From contig NZ_CP069396.1 of the NCBI RefSeq assembly GCF_016887565.1, positions 10,336,001 through 10,400,000 on the forward strand: 64,000 nt of DNA, written 5' to 3'. Of this stretch, positions 16,401 through 24,047 are shown one piece after another (within the stretch, counting starts at the first letter, position 1; each line of letters opens with the position of its first letter). This DNA is from Archangium violaceum (lineage in GTDB: Bacteria; Myxococcota; Myxococcia; Myxococcales; Myxococcaceae). The position numbers and the translations under genes are program-made. Below the pieces are notes generated by a model, which ran no database searches, was not told the DNA's origin, and was given only the letters and a program-made list of their open reading frames with translations.

Positions 16401-17466
16401 GCTGCAACTGCGGATGGCGATGGGCTACTCCTTGATACAGGTGCATGGCTTCAGCTCGCCCGACCTGGAACAGACGTTCGGACGGATACGGCAGCTCATC
16501 CCCGAGGTGGGGGATGCGCTGCCACGACTGGAGCTGTCGTCCTGGGCGCCGTTCTCCTACTACACCGCCCGGGCGGAGCTGACCCTGGCGCAAGAGTTCG
16601 CGGAGCGGATACTGAACGCGGGCGAACGACACCACGACCGGCAGCTGCTCGCCCTGGGCTACCGCATGCAGGCGACGAACCTCTTCACCTGGGGGCGGAT
16701 GCGGGAAGCCCGGACGAGCATCGAGCGCGCGCTGGAGTGCTCGGACTTCACACTCGAGGAGCACCGGGCCATGGCCCTGAAGCACCTGACCAACCCGCGA
16801 GTGGCCGTGCTGACGTATGGCTCCGTCGTCCTCTCGACCCTGGATCAGCCCGAGGAGGCCCGGCGCTACATGATGGAGGGACTGGAGCTGAGCGCGAGGA
16901 TCGGCCATCCCAACACCACCGCCTTCGCGCTGACCTATTGCGCCCTGGGATGCCAGCTGCGCAGGGACGCACCGGGCGTCCTGCGATTGACCGATGAGAG
17001 CATCGCGCTCAGCCGGGAGCACCTGTTCCGGGTGTGGTTGGGCATGTCGACGCTCTTCCGGTGCTGGGCGCTGTCCGAGCTCGGACAACCGCGGGAGGCC
17101 CTGGCGCTCATGAGCAAGGGACTCGAGCACTGGAACGTCTCGGGCTTCCGGATCGGCATGCCCCACAACCTCGCCATGCTGACGGAGATCCACCTGAAGC
17201 TGGGACAGGTACGGGAGGCGTGGACGATCATCAACGAGGCCCTGGCGGTCCCGGACCAGACGGGGGAGCGCTCCTACGAGCCGCAGCTGTACCGGCTGCG
17301 GGGTGAGATCCTCCGCATGCTCGGCCAGGAGGAGGCGGCCCGCGAGGACTTCCTCCGAGGGCTTCGCATCGCCCGGGAGCAGGGCACGCGCACCTACGAG
17401 CGCCACGTGATGGAGAGCCTGGCACGCCAGGCCGCATACGTCGGCGAGCCTGAGCATCCGTCGTAA
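13405..17466 (+). CDS. Kinase / class III cyclase-like / AAA ATPase / TPR fusion
   Basis: This 1353-residue signalling protein resembles the kinase-cyclase fusions described with TOMM peptide clusters, although no TOMM maturation genes are visible. Domains are a Ser/Thr kinase (about 62-330; K92, HRDLKPSN with D193, D211 of DFG), a class III cyclase-like domain (about 345-530), an AAA/NACHT-like ATPase (P-loop GEAGIGKS, 582-589; Walker B LVVVEDLHWAD) and C-terminal TPR repeats (about 950-1350). The kinase looks active. The cyclase does not: the first metal Asp is Arg358, and the Asn and Arg of the catalytic helix are Arg479 and Trp483, while D402 remains. It is therefore probably a pseudo-enzyme or sensor domain. 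A P450 gene follows 178 bases downstream on the same strand. Confidence 0.87.
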   Translation: MREHIEPQHERARQPGSEDVLEEVDSELDFGDSFLAQVAHSVPQVMRKPRPGERMGGRDGRRFEILEELGGGAMGLVFRARDAELQRVVALKFLLPREEGPGENRMVALLKQEARAVAQLDHENIVRIFDVSEWEGGSWERPVPFLVMECLEGEPLSTQLQRGLPGLKRSVEILESVAAGLAHAHQRHIIHRDLKPSNVFITQRGTVKLLDFGLAYLMSSSSPDVPNLPTAGTPPYMAPEQWRGEALDERTDIWAAGILMYELLTRELPYPSASLEELREHVTSAAQVPTLRLRHPELPEEVERLVASALAKEPARRLASAQELREELRELAERLGLRQEAPRAVEFQRRTVTLVSCRLTGFEGSLEQLDPEDFSELEATFHRSCAELIQRHGGSIALSMGDEVLACFGYPLAHEEDSEHAVRAAMELVRHFAEGHEPLPSPDARLAVKVGIHTDVVALDERAGGHRGQALAIQGEAPRIASWLSRQAEPGAVVLSGTTCKLVRGLCELEALGGHAFEGLAGTLNVDVCRLVRERKVVSRFDRSRVSGTLTPLVGRERELGQLLDHWERARQGHGGSVLLVGEAGIGKSRLVQEVRERVETEPSLCLRCQCWSQSSTSAFHPVIEMLQHLCQEDGSARDLQEQLRGLAQRSGVSPEHMRVMVSFLSLPLQGGEPASSQLSPERRKELVLESLVALLLRAAQDRPVLVVVEDLHWADPSTLQLLGSMMERIARARVMVLLSARPEFQPPWPPPGFKRLVLERLSADCTAKLVRESAHGTRLTEETVHQLVAKTDGIPLFVEEMTHMVLERAPGSGELPSSIPMSLHELLLARLDMLPSRQKALAQLCAVAGRDFTFPLLAALTRHEEGGLRRDLEGLMATGLLQRQEEEEEDSVPGYQFRHALIQEAAYQSLLRKTRRHHHQRIAQVLVEQFPEQVETRPELLAHHYTEAGQYALAIQHWSRAGTRASQRSANLEAISHLKNALRLLHHLPDAVQRKEQELQLRMAMGYSLIQVHGFSSPDLEQTFGRIRQLIPEVGDALPRLELSSWAPFSYYTARAELTLAQEFAERILNAGERHHDRQLLALGYRMQATNLFTWGRMREARTSIERALECSDFTLEEHRAMALKHLTNPRVAVLTYGSVVLSTLDQPEEARRYMMEGLELSARIGHPNTTAFALTYCALGCQLRRDAPGVLRLTDESIALSREHLFRVWLGMSTLFRCWALSELGQPREALALMSKGLEHWNVSGFRIGMPHNLAMLTEIHLKLGQVREAWTIINEALAVPDQTGERSYEPQLYRLRGEILRMLGQEEAAREDFLRGLRIAREQGTRTYERHVMESLARQAAYVGEPEHPS

Positions 17467-17643
17467 CCATGGCGGACCTGACGGGACACCTGCCCTCCGG
17501 GGCGGGGCAGGCGTCGGCCGTGCCCGGTGTGTATGCACCAGGCGACGGAGCCATGGCGCACACGTGCAGGTGGTTGCCACGGACTACCCTGCGCAACCTG
17601 TAAAACAGATGGGGCCCGGCGGGCCCGTCGGAGGGTGGGGCGC

Positions 17644-18945
17644 GTGGGATTCTTACAGGAGTTCGAGGCCATCGACGTGGGGAACCCTCGGGAGAGGGCC
17701 CAGCTGCTGTCGACGTGGATGGAGCGGAAGCCGCTCGACCTTTTTGGAGAGCTGCGGGACGCGCGGCCGATCTTCACCCCGATGCCGGGACAGGTGCTCG
17801 TCACCCGGTACGCGGACGTGAAGGAAGTGATGGAGCGGGAGGACGTCTTCTCGGTGCGGCTCTACCAGAAGCGGATGGACCCGCTGGTGAAGGGCTTCGT
17901 CCTCGGGCAGGACGACGCGGAGGAAGCGACACGCGAGCACGACATCTCCATCCTGCGGCTGGCGGTGAGCCGCGAGGACCTCCCCGCGACGAGGAGCTTC
18001 ACCGCGCGGGGTGTCGAGGCGACGCTGCGGACCGCGCGTCCCCAGGGCCGGCTCGACGTGGTCCGGGAGCTGGCCCGCCCCGTTCCCACGCGGTGGGCCC
18101 TCCAGTACTTCGGGCTCACCGGACTGGACGAGGCGACGCTGATGAGCCAGGCCCGGGCGCTGTTCCTGGACATCTTCATCAACACCTCCCAGGACCCGAC
18201 GATCCATCAGGAGGGGCTGGCCGCCTGTGCGAAGCTGACGGGCTGGCTCGATACGCGAATCGCCCGGCGGCGCCGCTGGCGGTGGTTGCGCCGGTTCTCC
18301 CGGAGCGAGAACGTGCTCGACCGGCTGCTGGAGATGCAGCGCGTGCGCGCCACGCGACTCGACGACGTGGCGATCCGCAATGCGCTGATCGGCTCCATCA
18401 CAGGGACGCTCGACAACGTCTCCACGAGCACCGCGAACATCTTCGACATGCTGTTGGATCGGCCCGAGCTGTTGCAGGCGGCGCGCATGGCGGCCCTGAG
18501 CGACGATGACCAGGCGCTGCGTCCCTATCTGATGGAAGCGCTGCGGTTCAAACCGCCGGTGCCCGCGCTCGTGCGGTATTGCGAGCGGACGTACTCGCTC
18601 GCCCAGGGCTCGCCGCGAGAGACGGTCATCGCGAAGGGCTCGGTGGTGGTGCTCCTGCTCTCCTCGGCGATGTTCGACCCCGAGGAGGTGGAGTCGCCGA
18701 TGGAGTTCCGCACGACGCGCCCCACGAGCAGCTACCTGCACTTCGGAGCGGGGCCGCACACCTGCCTGGGCCGCTACCTGGGCATGGTGCTCATCCAGGA
18801 GCTCTGCAAGGGATTGCTGTGCCTCCAGAACCTGCGCCGCGCCGAGGGCCCCGCCGGCCAGGTGACGCGTACCCGGGAGGGCTTCCCGGAGTCATTGGAG
18901 GTCCAGTTCGACAGCGGCACCCCGGCCGGAGTCACCGTCCACTGA
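17644..18945 (+). CDS. Cytochrome P450
   Basis: This is a soluble 433-residue bacterial P450 monooxygenase. The heme-cysteine loop is FGAGPHTCLGRY near the C-terminus and the K-helix ExxR is EALR. The I-helix reads GTLDNVST where most P450s have (A/G)GxxTT, so the oxygen-activating Thr is replaced by Asn or shifted; such changes occur in specialised biosynthetic P450s. The frame is open further upstream, but GTG 17644 follows GGAGGG (17630-17635) at ideal spacing. A poor promoter-like TTGCCA/TAAAAC pair lies about 40-70 bases upstream. No ferredoxin or reductase is nearby and the substrate is unknown. The preceding kinase fusion may regulate the same pathway. Confidence 0.88.
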   Translation: MGFLQEFEAIDVGNPRERAQLLSTWMERKPLDLFGELRDARPIFTPMPGQVLVTRYADVKEVMEREDVFSVRLYQKRMDPLVKGFVLGQDDAEEATREHDISILRLAVSREDLPATRSFTARGVEATLRTARPQGRLDVVRELARPVPTRWALQYFGLTGLDEATLMSQARALFLDIFINTSQDPTIHQEGLAACAKLTGWLDTRIARRRRWRWLRRFSRSENVLDRLLEMQRVRATRLDDVAIRNALIGSITGTLDNVSTSTANIFDMLLDRPELLQAARMAALSDDDQALRPYLMEALRFKPPVPALVRYCERTYSLAQGSPRETVIAKGSVVVLLLSSAMFDPEEVESPMEFRTTRPTSSYLHFGAGPHTCLGRYLGMVLIQELCKGLLCLQNLRRAEGPAGQVTRTREGFPESLEVQFDSGTPAGVTVH

Positions 18946-18972
18946 CCGCGTCAGCAACGGTGGCGCCCGGTG

Positions 18973-21225
18973 TCATGCTGGAGAGGCCTCCTCGATGGGT
19001 TGATAGGGCAGCTCCAGCGTGAACGTGGCGCCACGCCCGGGCCCGTCACTGTGGACCGTCAGGGAGCCCCCCAGCTCCTGGGCCGCCACGGCACTGGAGT
19101 GCAGGCCGAAGCCGTGTCCATCCGTCCGGGTGGTGAAGCCGTATTGGAAGATGCGCGTGAGCAGCTCCTGGGAGATGCCCATGCCGTTGTCCTGGACCAC
19201 GATGCGAACACGATCGGGCACGGGGAGCTCCAGCTTCACGGTCAGGATGCGCTGCTCCGCTGGCGTCGCATCCATGGCGTACTTGGCGTTGCTGATGAGA
19301 TTGACCAGGATCATCAGCACCTTGTGCTTGTCCGTCATCAAGGGAGGCAGGAAGAGCAGCTGCCGGACCTCCTTCACCTGGTGACGGGTGAGCGCGGCCG
19401 CGTTGATGCGCAGCGCATCGTCCACCAGCGACGACAGGTGGACGGACTCGTTCAGCCGGGGTGTGCGGGCATGGTTCTGCTGCACCTTGACGATATCGCC
19501 GATGTGCTCCGTGTACCGGCCCACATCCTCCAGCAGGGTGAGGATCTCCTGGCGCTCCTTCAACAGGTTCTGTCCCAGCTTGTTCAGGAAGGGCATGACA
19601 TTGCGCCCGCGCTCGTCCTGGGTGAGGAAGACCTGGAGGTCCGCCTGGTGCTCCTGGAGCAGGGTGGCCACCTTGCTCACGTGTTCCAACCGCAGCTCGC
19701 CCAACCTGTCCCGCGCCAGCTGGGAGGAGGTGTAGACGCTGTTGAGCACGTTGCCCACGTTGTGCAGCACGTTGGTGGCGATCTCCGCCATTCCCGCCTG
19801 CCGCGCCGTCTGCACCAGCTGCCCGTGGACCGTCTTCAACTCCCGGGTCCGCTCCTCGACGCGTTGCTCCAGTCCCTCGTTGGCCTGCCGCAACTGCTCC
19901 TCCCGCTGCTGGACCTTGTCGGCCATGGTCCGGAAGGCACCCGCCAGCAGTCCCAGCTCGTCCTCACGCGAGGTGTCCAGCGCCACCTGGAAGTCACCGG
20001 AGGCAACACGGTGGGTGGCCTGGGTGAGCGCCAGCAGCGGTTGGGAGATCTGGTTCCGGAGCACCTGGTACATGATGACCAGCTCCAGCAGAAGTGAGGC
20101 CAGGCCGAACAACAACACATAGCGCGCCGACCTCATGGCGGATGCGGTCACCACGCTCTTGGGCAGCACCGTGACGAAGTTCCAATCCGGCCCCTGCAGT
20201 CGGGCCACGGCGATGTACTCGCCATACTCGGGGAGCTCCAGGATGACCTCACCGGGCCGACGATTGCGCACCTTCTCGAAGAGGCTCCGCAGGTGGGCCC
20301 GCTCCTCCTCGGAAGCGAGCCGGGGGGGAACCCCACCGGCCGGCGGAGCGGTGCCCAGGATGTCGTAGCCCATGGTGGCGCCCCGCATGTCCAGCGCGGG
20401 ATGAGCGATGAGCTGGCCGTCATCGCGCACGAGCAGGTTGTAGGTGCCGGGCAGGTGGTCGTTGATGGAGCGCGTCAACAGCTCATCCAGCAGGATGTCA
20501 TGGGAGAACGACGCGACATGGCGCCCATCCATGTCCAGCGGAGTGTTCGCCGTGACCAACCAGTTCTGGGTGGGGGAGTACAGGTAGTTACCGGTCCAGG
20601 CCGTGTGCCGCAGCGGGTTCTTCGCGGGAGTGGTGATGGTGTAGTACTCGTACTCGAGTGTCGGGTCGTCCGTCGGGAGCTCCAGGGCCCAATTGGGTCT
20701 CGTGAGCCAGAACGTGATGACCGGTCCCTCCACCAGGGTGACGTAGGTATCCGTGAAGCGGGCGGTGAAGGCGGGCCCGTACTGAGTGATGACCTCGTAG
20801 GCGGCCAGGATGCGGCGGCGGAGCTCCGTATCGAGCTTCACGCCCGGGGGGACGAAGACGCTCGCCATCCGCGTCCCGTCGAAGCCCTCGGCGCGGGTGC
20901 GGACGGTGCCATCCGGCCACGGGGTGAACAGGCTGTCGAAGAGCGGATCTGGATCCTTCTGGCTCCAGGCCCGGATGCGCTCGTCCAGCGCCTTCCGGAG
21001 GAGGGCATGGTTGTCCTCCGCCAGCATGAAGATGGCCTGCTCCCGCTGACTGCGCTCCGCCACATGCCGCGCCAGCTGCTGGATGGCGTCCTCGCGCAGC
21101 GTGTGGAACATGTTCAGGTAGCTGGCGAGCGTGGTCAGGGCGATGACGATGCCAATGCGCACGCCCATCTGGATGAGGGTCGAGCGGGCCAGGGAGGCAG
21201 AGGGTCGGAGTGTGGGAGCTGCCAT
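18973..21225 (-). CDS. Membrane sensor histidine kinase with large periplasmic sensor and HAMP
   Basis: The 750-residue kinase has an N-terminal transmembrane helix (about 20-40), an extracellular Cache-like sensor (about 45-370), a second helix (about 380-400), HAMP (about 400-455), a coiled coil, and a transmitter. The phosphoacceptor region is the variant VLHNVGNVLNSV, a known subgroup that differs from the usual HELRTP. The ATP-binding domain has NLISNAKYAMDA, DNGMGIS and GHGFGLHSS. No response regulator is adjacent, so it is an orphan. Start ATG 21225 is preferred over a TTG five codons earlier. It is convergent with the P450 gene, 27 bases away. Confidence 0.88.
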   Translation of the reverse strand: MAAPTLRPSASLARSTLIQMGVRIGIVIALTTLASYLNMFHTLREDAIQQLARHVAERSQREQAIFMLAEDNHALLRKALDERIRAWSQKDPDPLFDSLFTPWPDGTVRTRAEGFDGTRMASVFVPPGVKLDTELRRRILAAYEVITQYGPAFTARFTDTYVTLVEGPVITFWLTRPNWALELPTDDPTLEYEYYTITTPAKNPLRHTAWTGNYLYSPTQNWLVTANTPLDMDGRHVASFSHDILLDELLTRSINDHLPGTYNLLVRDDGQLIAHPALDMRGATMGYDILGTAPPAGGVPPRLASEEERAHLRSLFEKVRNRRPGEVILELPEYGEYIAVARLQGPDWNFVTVLPKSVVTASAMRSARYVLLFGLASLLLELVIMYQVLRNQISQPLLALTQATHRVASGDFQVALDTSREDELGLLAGAFRTMADKVQQREEQLRQANEGLEQRVEERTRELKTVHGQLVQTARQAGMAEIATNVLHNVGNVLNSVYTSSQLARDRLGELRLEHVSKVATLLQEHQADLQVFLTQDERGRNVMPFLNKLGQNLLKERQEILTLLEDVGRYTEHIGDIVKVQQNHARTPRLNESVHLSSLVDDALRINAAALTRHQVKEVRQLLFLPPLMTDKHKVLMILVNLISNAKYAMDATPAEQRILTVKLELPVPDRVRIVVQDNGMGISQELLTRIFQYGFTTRTDGHGFGLHSSAVAAQELGGSLTVHSDGPGRGATFTLELPYQPIEEASPA

Positions 21226-21411
21226 GCGAAGATGGTTCAACCCCTACCGGAGCGGGATGTTTCCCCCCCATGCGCTCCAGGGTTTGTCCAGTGTCTGTCC
21301 AGCCCGAGGGAATGAGCCTCCCAGGGAGCGCTCCCGTCATCGGCCTCCCAGTCTCCGAGAGCACGAGGCTCCCCCCAGGTGCCCGCCCAGCTTGAAGCGA
21401 GAGGCAGACCC

Positions 21412-22194
21412 CTACATCTGCGCCAGCGCGTCCTGCGATTCGGGGAGGACCTGACCGCCATCCACGATGAGCGTCTGGCCGGTGATGTAGCCGGCCTCGC
21501 GGCTGGCGAAGAACAGGGCGGCATGGCCGATATCCTCGACCTCGCCCAGCGTGCCGAGCGGCACCGCCGCCGCCATGCCCTTCATGTATTCCGGGCCCAG
21601 TGCCTGGAGACCCTCGGTCACGATGTTGCCGGGCAGCACGGCATTGACCGTGATGCGGTATTTCGCGAGCTCCATGCAGGCGGTGCGCATGAAGCCCAGT
21701 TGCCCGGCCTTGGTGGCGCCGTAATGGGTCCAGCCGGGAAAGCCGGTCACCGGGCCCGTGATCGACGAGGTGATGACGATGCGCCCCTGGTCGGATTTCT
21801 TCAGATAGGGGATGCAGGCCTTCACCGCGAGGAAGGTGCCCTTGAGATTGGTCGCCATCACCTCGTCCCAGGTCTCCGGCGACATGTCCTCCATCTTCAC
21901 CTGTGGAAAGACGCCGGCATTGGCGCACAGCACGTCGATTCCGCCATGACGCTCGGCCGCCACCTGGGCCATCTTCTCCATGTCCTCGAACCGGGTCACG
22001 TCGGCGGAAAAGCCGCTGGCGGTGCCACCGGCCGCGACGAATTCCCGCGCCGTCGTCTCGGCCGCCTGGAGATCGCGCGCGACCACCAGCACCTTGGCAC
22101 CGTGCCGCGCGAAGACCCGGGCGATCCCCTTGCCGATGCCCTTGCTGCCGCCGGTGACGATGACCGATTTCCCCTTGAGCGATTCCGCCAACAT
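21412..22194 (-). CDS. Short-chain dehydrogenase/reductase
   Basis: This is a classical NAD(P)-dependent SDR oxidoreductase of 260 residues. It shows the cofactor motif TGGSKGIG, NAG in LCANAG, the catalytic Ser in ITSSITGP, YGATK supplying Tyr and Lys, and the C-terminal GQTLIVDGG. The start at ATG 22194 is fixed by an excellent GGAGGAAG site eight bases upstream. It is divergent from a GST gene, with 106 bases between. The substrate cannot be inferred. Confidence 0.9.
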   Translation of the reverse strand: MLAESLKGKSVIVTGGSKGIGKGIARVFARHGAKVLVVARDLQAAETTAREFVAAGGTASGFSADVTRFEDMEKMAQVAAERHGGIDVLCANAGVFPQVKMEDMSPETWDEVMATNLKGTFLAVKACIPYLKKSDQGRIVITSSITGPVTGFPGWTHYGATKAGQLGFMRTACMELAKYRITVNAVLPGNIVTEGLQALGPEYMKGMAAAVPLGTLGEVEDIGHAALFFASREAGYITGQTLIVDGGQVLPESQDALAQM

Positions 22195-22208
22195 GATGCG
22201 CTTCCTCC

Positions 22209-22238
22209 GGTTCCTGTACTCCAGGTTCTTGTGTTCCG
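22209..22238. promoter_or_regulatory. Tandem 15-bp imperfect repeat between SDR and GST genes
   Basis: Two adjacent 15-base units (22209-22223 and 22224-22238) match at 11 positions and share the core GGTTCyTGT. They lie in the divergent promoter region and could be an operator. The first unit is close to the SDR ribosome site. Confidence 0.25.
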
Positions 22239-22300
22239 GGTGAGTGTATAGGAGGAGTGCCTGTGATCGGACGCTTCGCGTATCCAGGAGGAGGAGCCCC

Positions 22301-22948
22301 GTGCTCAAACTGCACCACCTCGTGAACTCCCGTTCGCAGCGCATCCTCTGGCTCCTGGAGGAGCTGGGGCTCGACTACGAGCTCGTCATCTACCCGCGCG
22401 ACCCGAAAACGGGCTTCGCGCCTCCCGAGCTCAAGGCCATCCATCCGCTCGGCAAGTCCCCGCTCCTCGAGGACGATGGACGGGTGCTCGCCGAGTCCGG
22501 AGCCATCATCGACTCCGTCGTGCGCCGCCATGGGAAGGGGCGGCTCGCGCCCGCGCCGGACTCGGCCGAGTACGACGACTACGTGCATTGGATGCACTAC
22601 GCCGAGGGCTCGGCCATGCTGCCCCTCATGCTCAACCTCTATGTGGGACGTACAGGCGAGGCGGGCGCGCCGCTCATGCCTCGCATCTCCAGCGAGGTGA
22701 AGAACCACCTCGGCTACATCTCGGGAGCGCTGGGGAAGCGGGACTACCTGGTGGGCAACAGCTTCAGCGCCGCCGACATCCAGATGAGCTTCGTTCTGGA
22801 AGCAGCGCGGCCCACGGGCGCCCTGGAAACCTTTCAATCCTTTCCCAACCTCGGCGCCTATCTCGAGCGGTTGCACGCCCGCCCCGCCTATCAGCGCGCC
22901 CTTCAGCGTGCCGGGACCGCCAACATCGGCGGCACGAGCAAGCGCTGA
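22301..22948 (+). CDS. Glutathione S-transferase
   Basis: This 215-residue protein has an N-terminal thioredoxin-like domain with the cis-proline motif GKSPLL and the glutathione gamma-glutamyl contact ESGAI. A helical C-terminal domain follows (about 90-205), including GNSFSAADIQMSF, the usual N-capping/hydrophobic staple region. It would conjugate or reduce small electrophiles with glutathione in the cytoplasm. Start GTG 22301 follows AGGAGGAGGAG at correct spacing. It is divergently transcribed from an SDR gene, so the pair may respond to the same compound. Confidence 0.9.
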   Translation: MLKLHHLVNSRSQRILWLLEELGLDYELVIYPRDPKTGFAPPELKAIHPLGKSPLLEDDGRVLAESGAIIDSVVRRHGKGRLAPAPDSAEYDDYVHWMHYAEGSAMLPLMLNLYVGRTGEAGAPLMPRISSEVKNHLGYISGALGKRDYLVGNSFSAADIQMSFVLEAARPTGALETFQSFPNLGAYLERLHARPAYQRALQRAGTANIGGTSKR

Positions 22949-23042
22949 CGACTCGAGCAGGCAGGAAACGGCGGATGGGCGCCCCGGCAGGCCCGTACCC
23001 GATACGCCGGAGCGCAAGGACGGCTCCCGCCGGGGCCCGTGA

Positions 23043-24047
23043 CTACCTGCCCACGCTCCGACCGAGCGAGGCGAGCACCTCGTGGGCTTCCGCCACCATC
23101 GACGCGACGAGGGTGGCCGCCGGGCGCAGCTCGTGCACGTTGCCGCACGCCTCGCCCACCGTCAGGCCCATCTCCTCGAAGTCCCCCTCGGTCTGGACGG
23201 TGGGCAGGAGCGCGGAGAACCGGGGCATGGGCACGCGCTGACCTCCCATCTCGGTATGGCCGATGGGCTCGGTCGCCCGCAGCACCAGGGCCTCGGCCTC
23301 CCGCCCGGCCCACTCGCGCGCCACGCGGTTGCGCAGCACGCGCATGGCCTGGCCCGGCCATTCGGGGCCGAACAGCGTCGTGCGCACCGTGTCCCCTACT
23401 CCCGCGGCCAGCACCCGGCGCTTGTACTCGTCATGGGCCTGCGCCTCCTCACTGGCCAGGAAGCGGGTGCCACACCACACCGCTTCCGCGCCGAGCGCCA
23501 GCGCCGCCACCAGACCCCGGCCATCCACGATTCCCCCGGCGGCGATCACCGGCACGGGCTCCACCGCCGCCCGCACCGCTGGCAGCAGCGCGAAGGTGCT
23601 CGCCTCCGCCCGGTTGTGGCCACCAGCCTCCTCCCCCTGCGCGATGATCGCATCGACTCCCAGTGCCGCCGCGTCGCGCGCCTCCGCCACCGAGCCCACC
23701 TGGAGCCACACCCGCGTGCCCGCGCTCCGCAGCCGCTCCACGTGCGCGCGCCGGGGCAACGTCCAGAAGAACACCACCACCGCCACCCGCTCCTCGGCCA
23801 GCACCTCGACGTGGGCGTCCTCCACGAAGTCGCCAATGAGATCCACGCCAAAGGGGCGCGCGGTCAGCGCCCGGGTCGCCCGAACCATGGCGCCCAGGGC
23901 TGGGGGCGGCAGCATCGCCCCACCCAGCGTGCCCAATCCTCCGGCGTTGCTCACCGCGGCCGCGAGCGGAGGCCCCGCCACGAAGGCCATTCCGGCGCTG
24001 ATGATGGGAACGTCCAATCCGTACTGTTCGGTGATCCGGGTCCTCAT
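23043..24047 (-). CDS. Nitronate monooxygenase / NPD family flavoprotein
   Basis: This 334-residue TIM-barrel FMN enzyme is of the nitronate monooxygenase (2-nitropropane dioxygenase) family. Signatures include ISAGMAFVAG at the N-terminus, a central GVDAIIAQGEEAGGH with the catalytic His, and the FMN phosphate site PVIAAGGIVDGRG followed by LGAEAVWCGTRF. It would oxidise nitronates or nitroalkanes. ATG 24047 overlaps the TGA stop of the upstream gene by one base (TGATG), indicating translational coupling; a GTG one codon earlier is also possible. The partner upstream is a predicted diiron-type protein, which hints at a shared nitro or N-oxygenated substrate. Confidence 0.85.
   Translation of the reverse strand: MRTRITEQYGLDVPIISAGMAFVAGPPLAAAVSNAGGLGTLGGAMLPPPALGAMVRATRALTARPFGVDLIGDFVEDAHVEVLAEERVAVVVFFWTLPRRAHVERLRSAGTRVWLQVGSVAEARDAAALGVDAIIAQGEEAGGHNRAEASTFALLPAVRAAVEPVPVIAAGGIVDGRGLVAALALGAEAVWCGTRFLASEEAQAHDEYKRRVLAAGVGDTVRTTLFGPEWPGQAMRVLRNRVAREWAGREAEALVLRATEPIGHTEMGGQRVPMPRFSALLPTVQTEGDFEEMGLTVGEACGNVHELRPAATLVASMVAEAHEVLASLGRSVGR

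Noticed and set aside
15475-17580. 701-residue frame opposite the kinase-cyclase fusion
   Set aside because: Mirror frame, Gln/Leu/Arg-rich, without signals.
13405-18945. TOMM (thiazole/oxazole) biosynthetic cluster
   Set aside because: The kinase fusion resembles the TOMM-linked type, but no cyclodehydratase, dehydrogenase or Cys/Ser/Thr-rich precursor is adjacent. The 63-residue peptide has no Cys and is 4 kb away.
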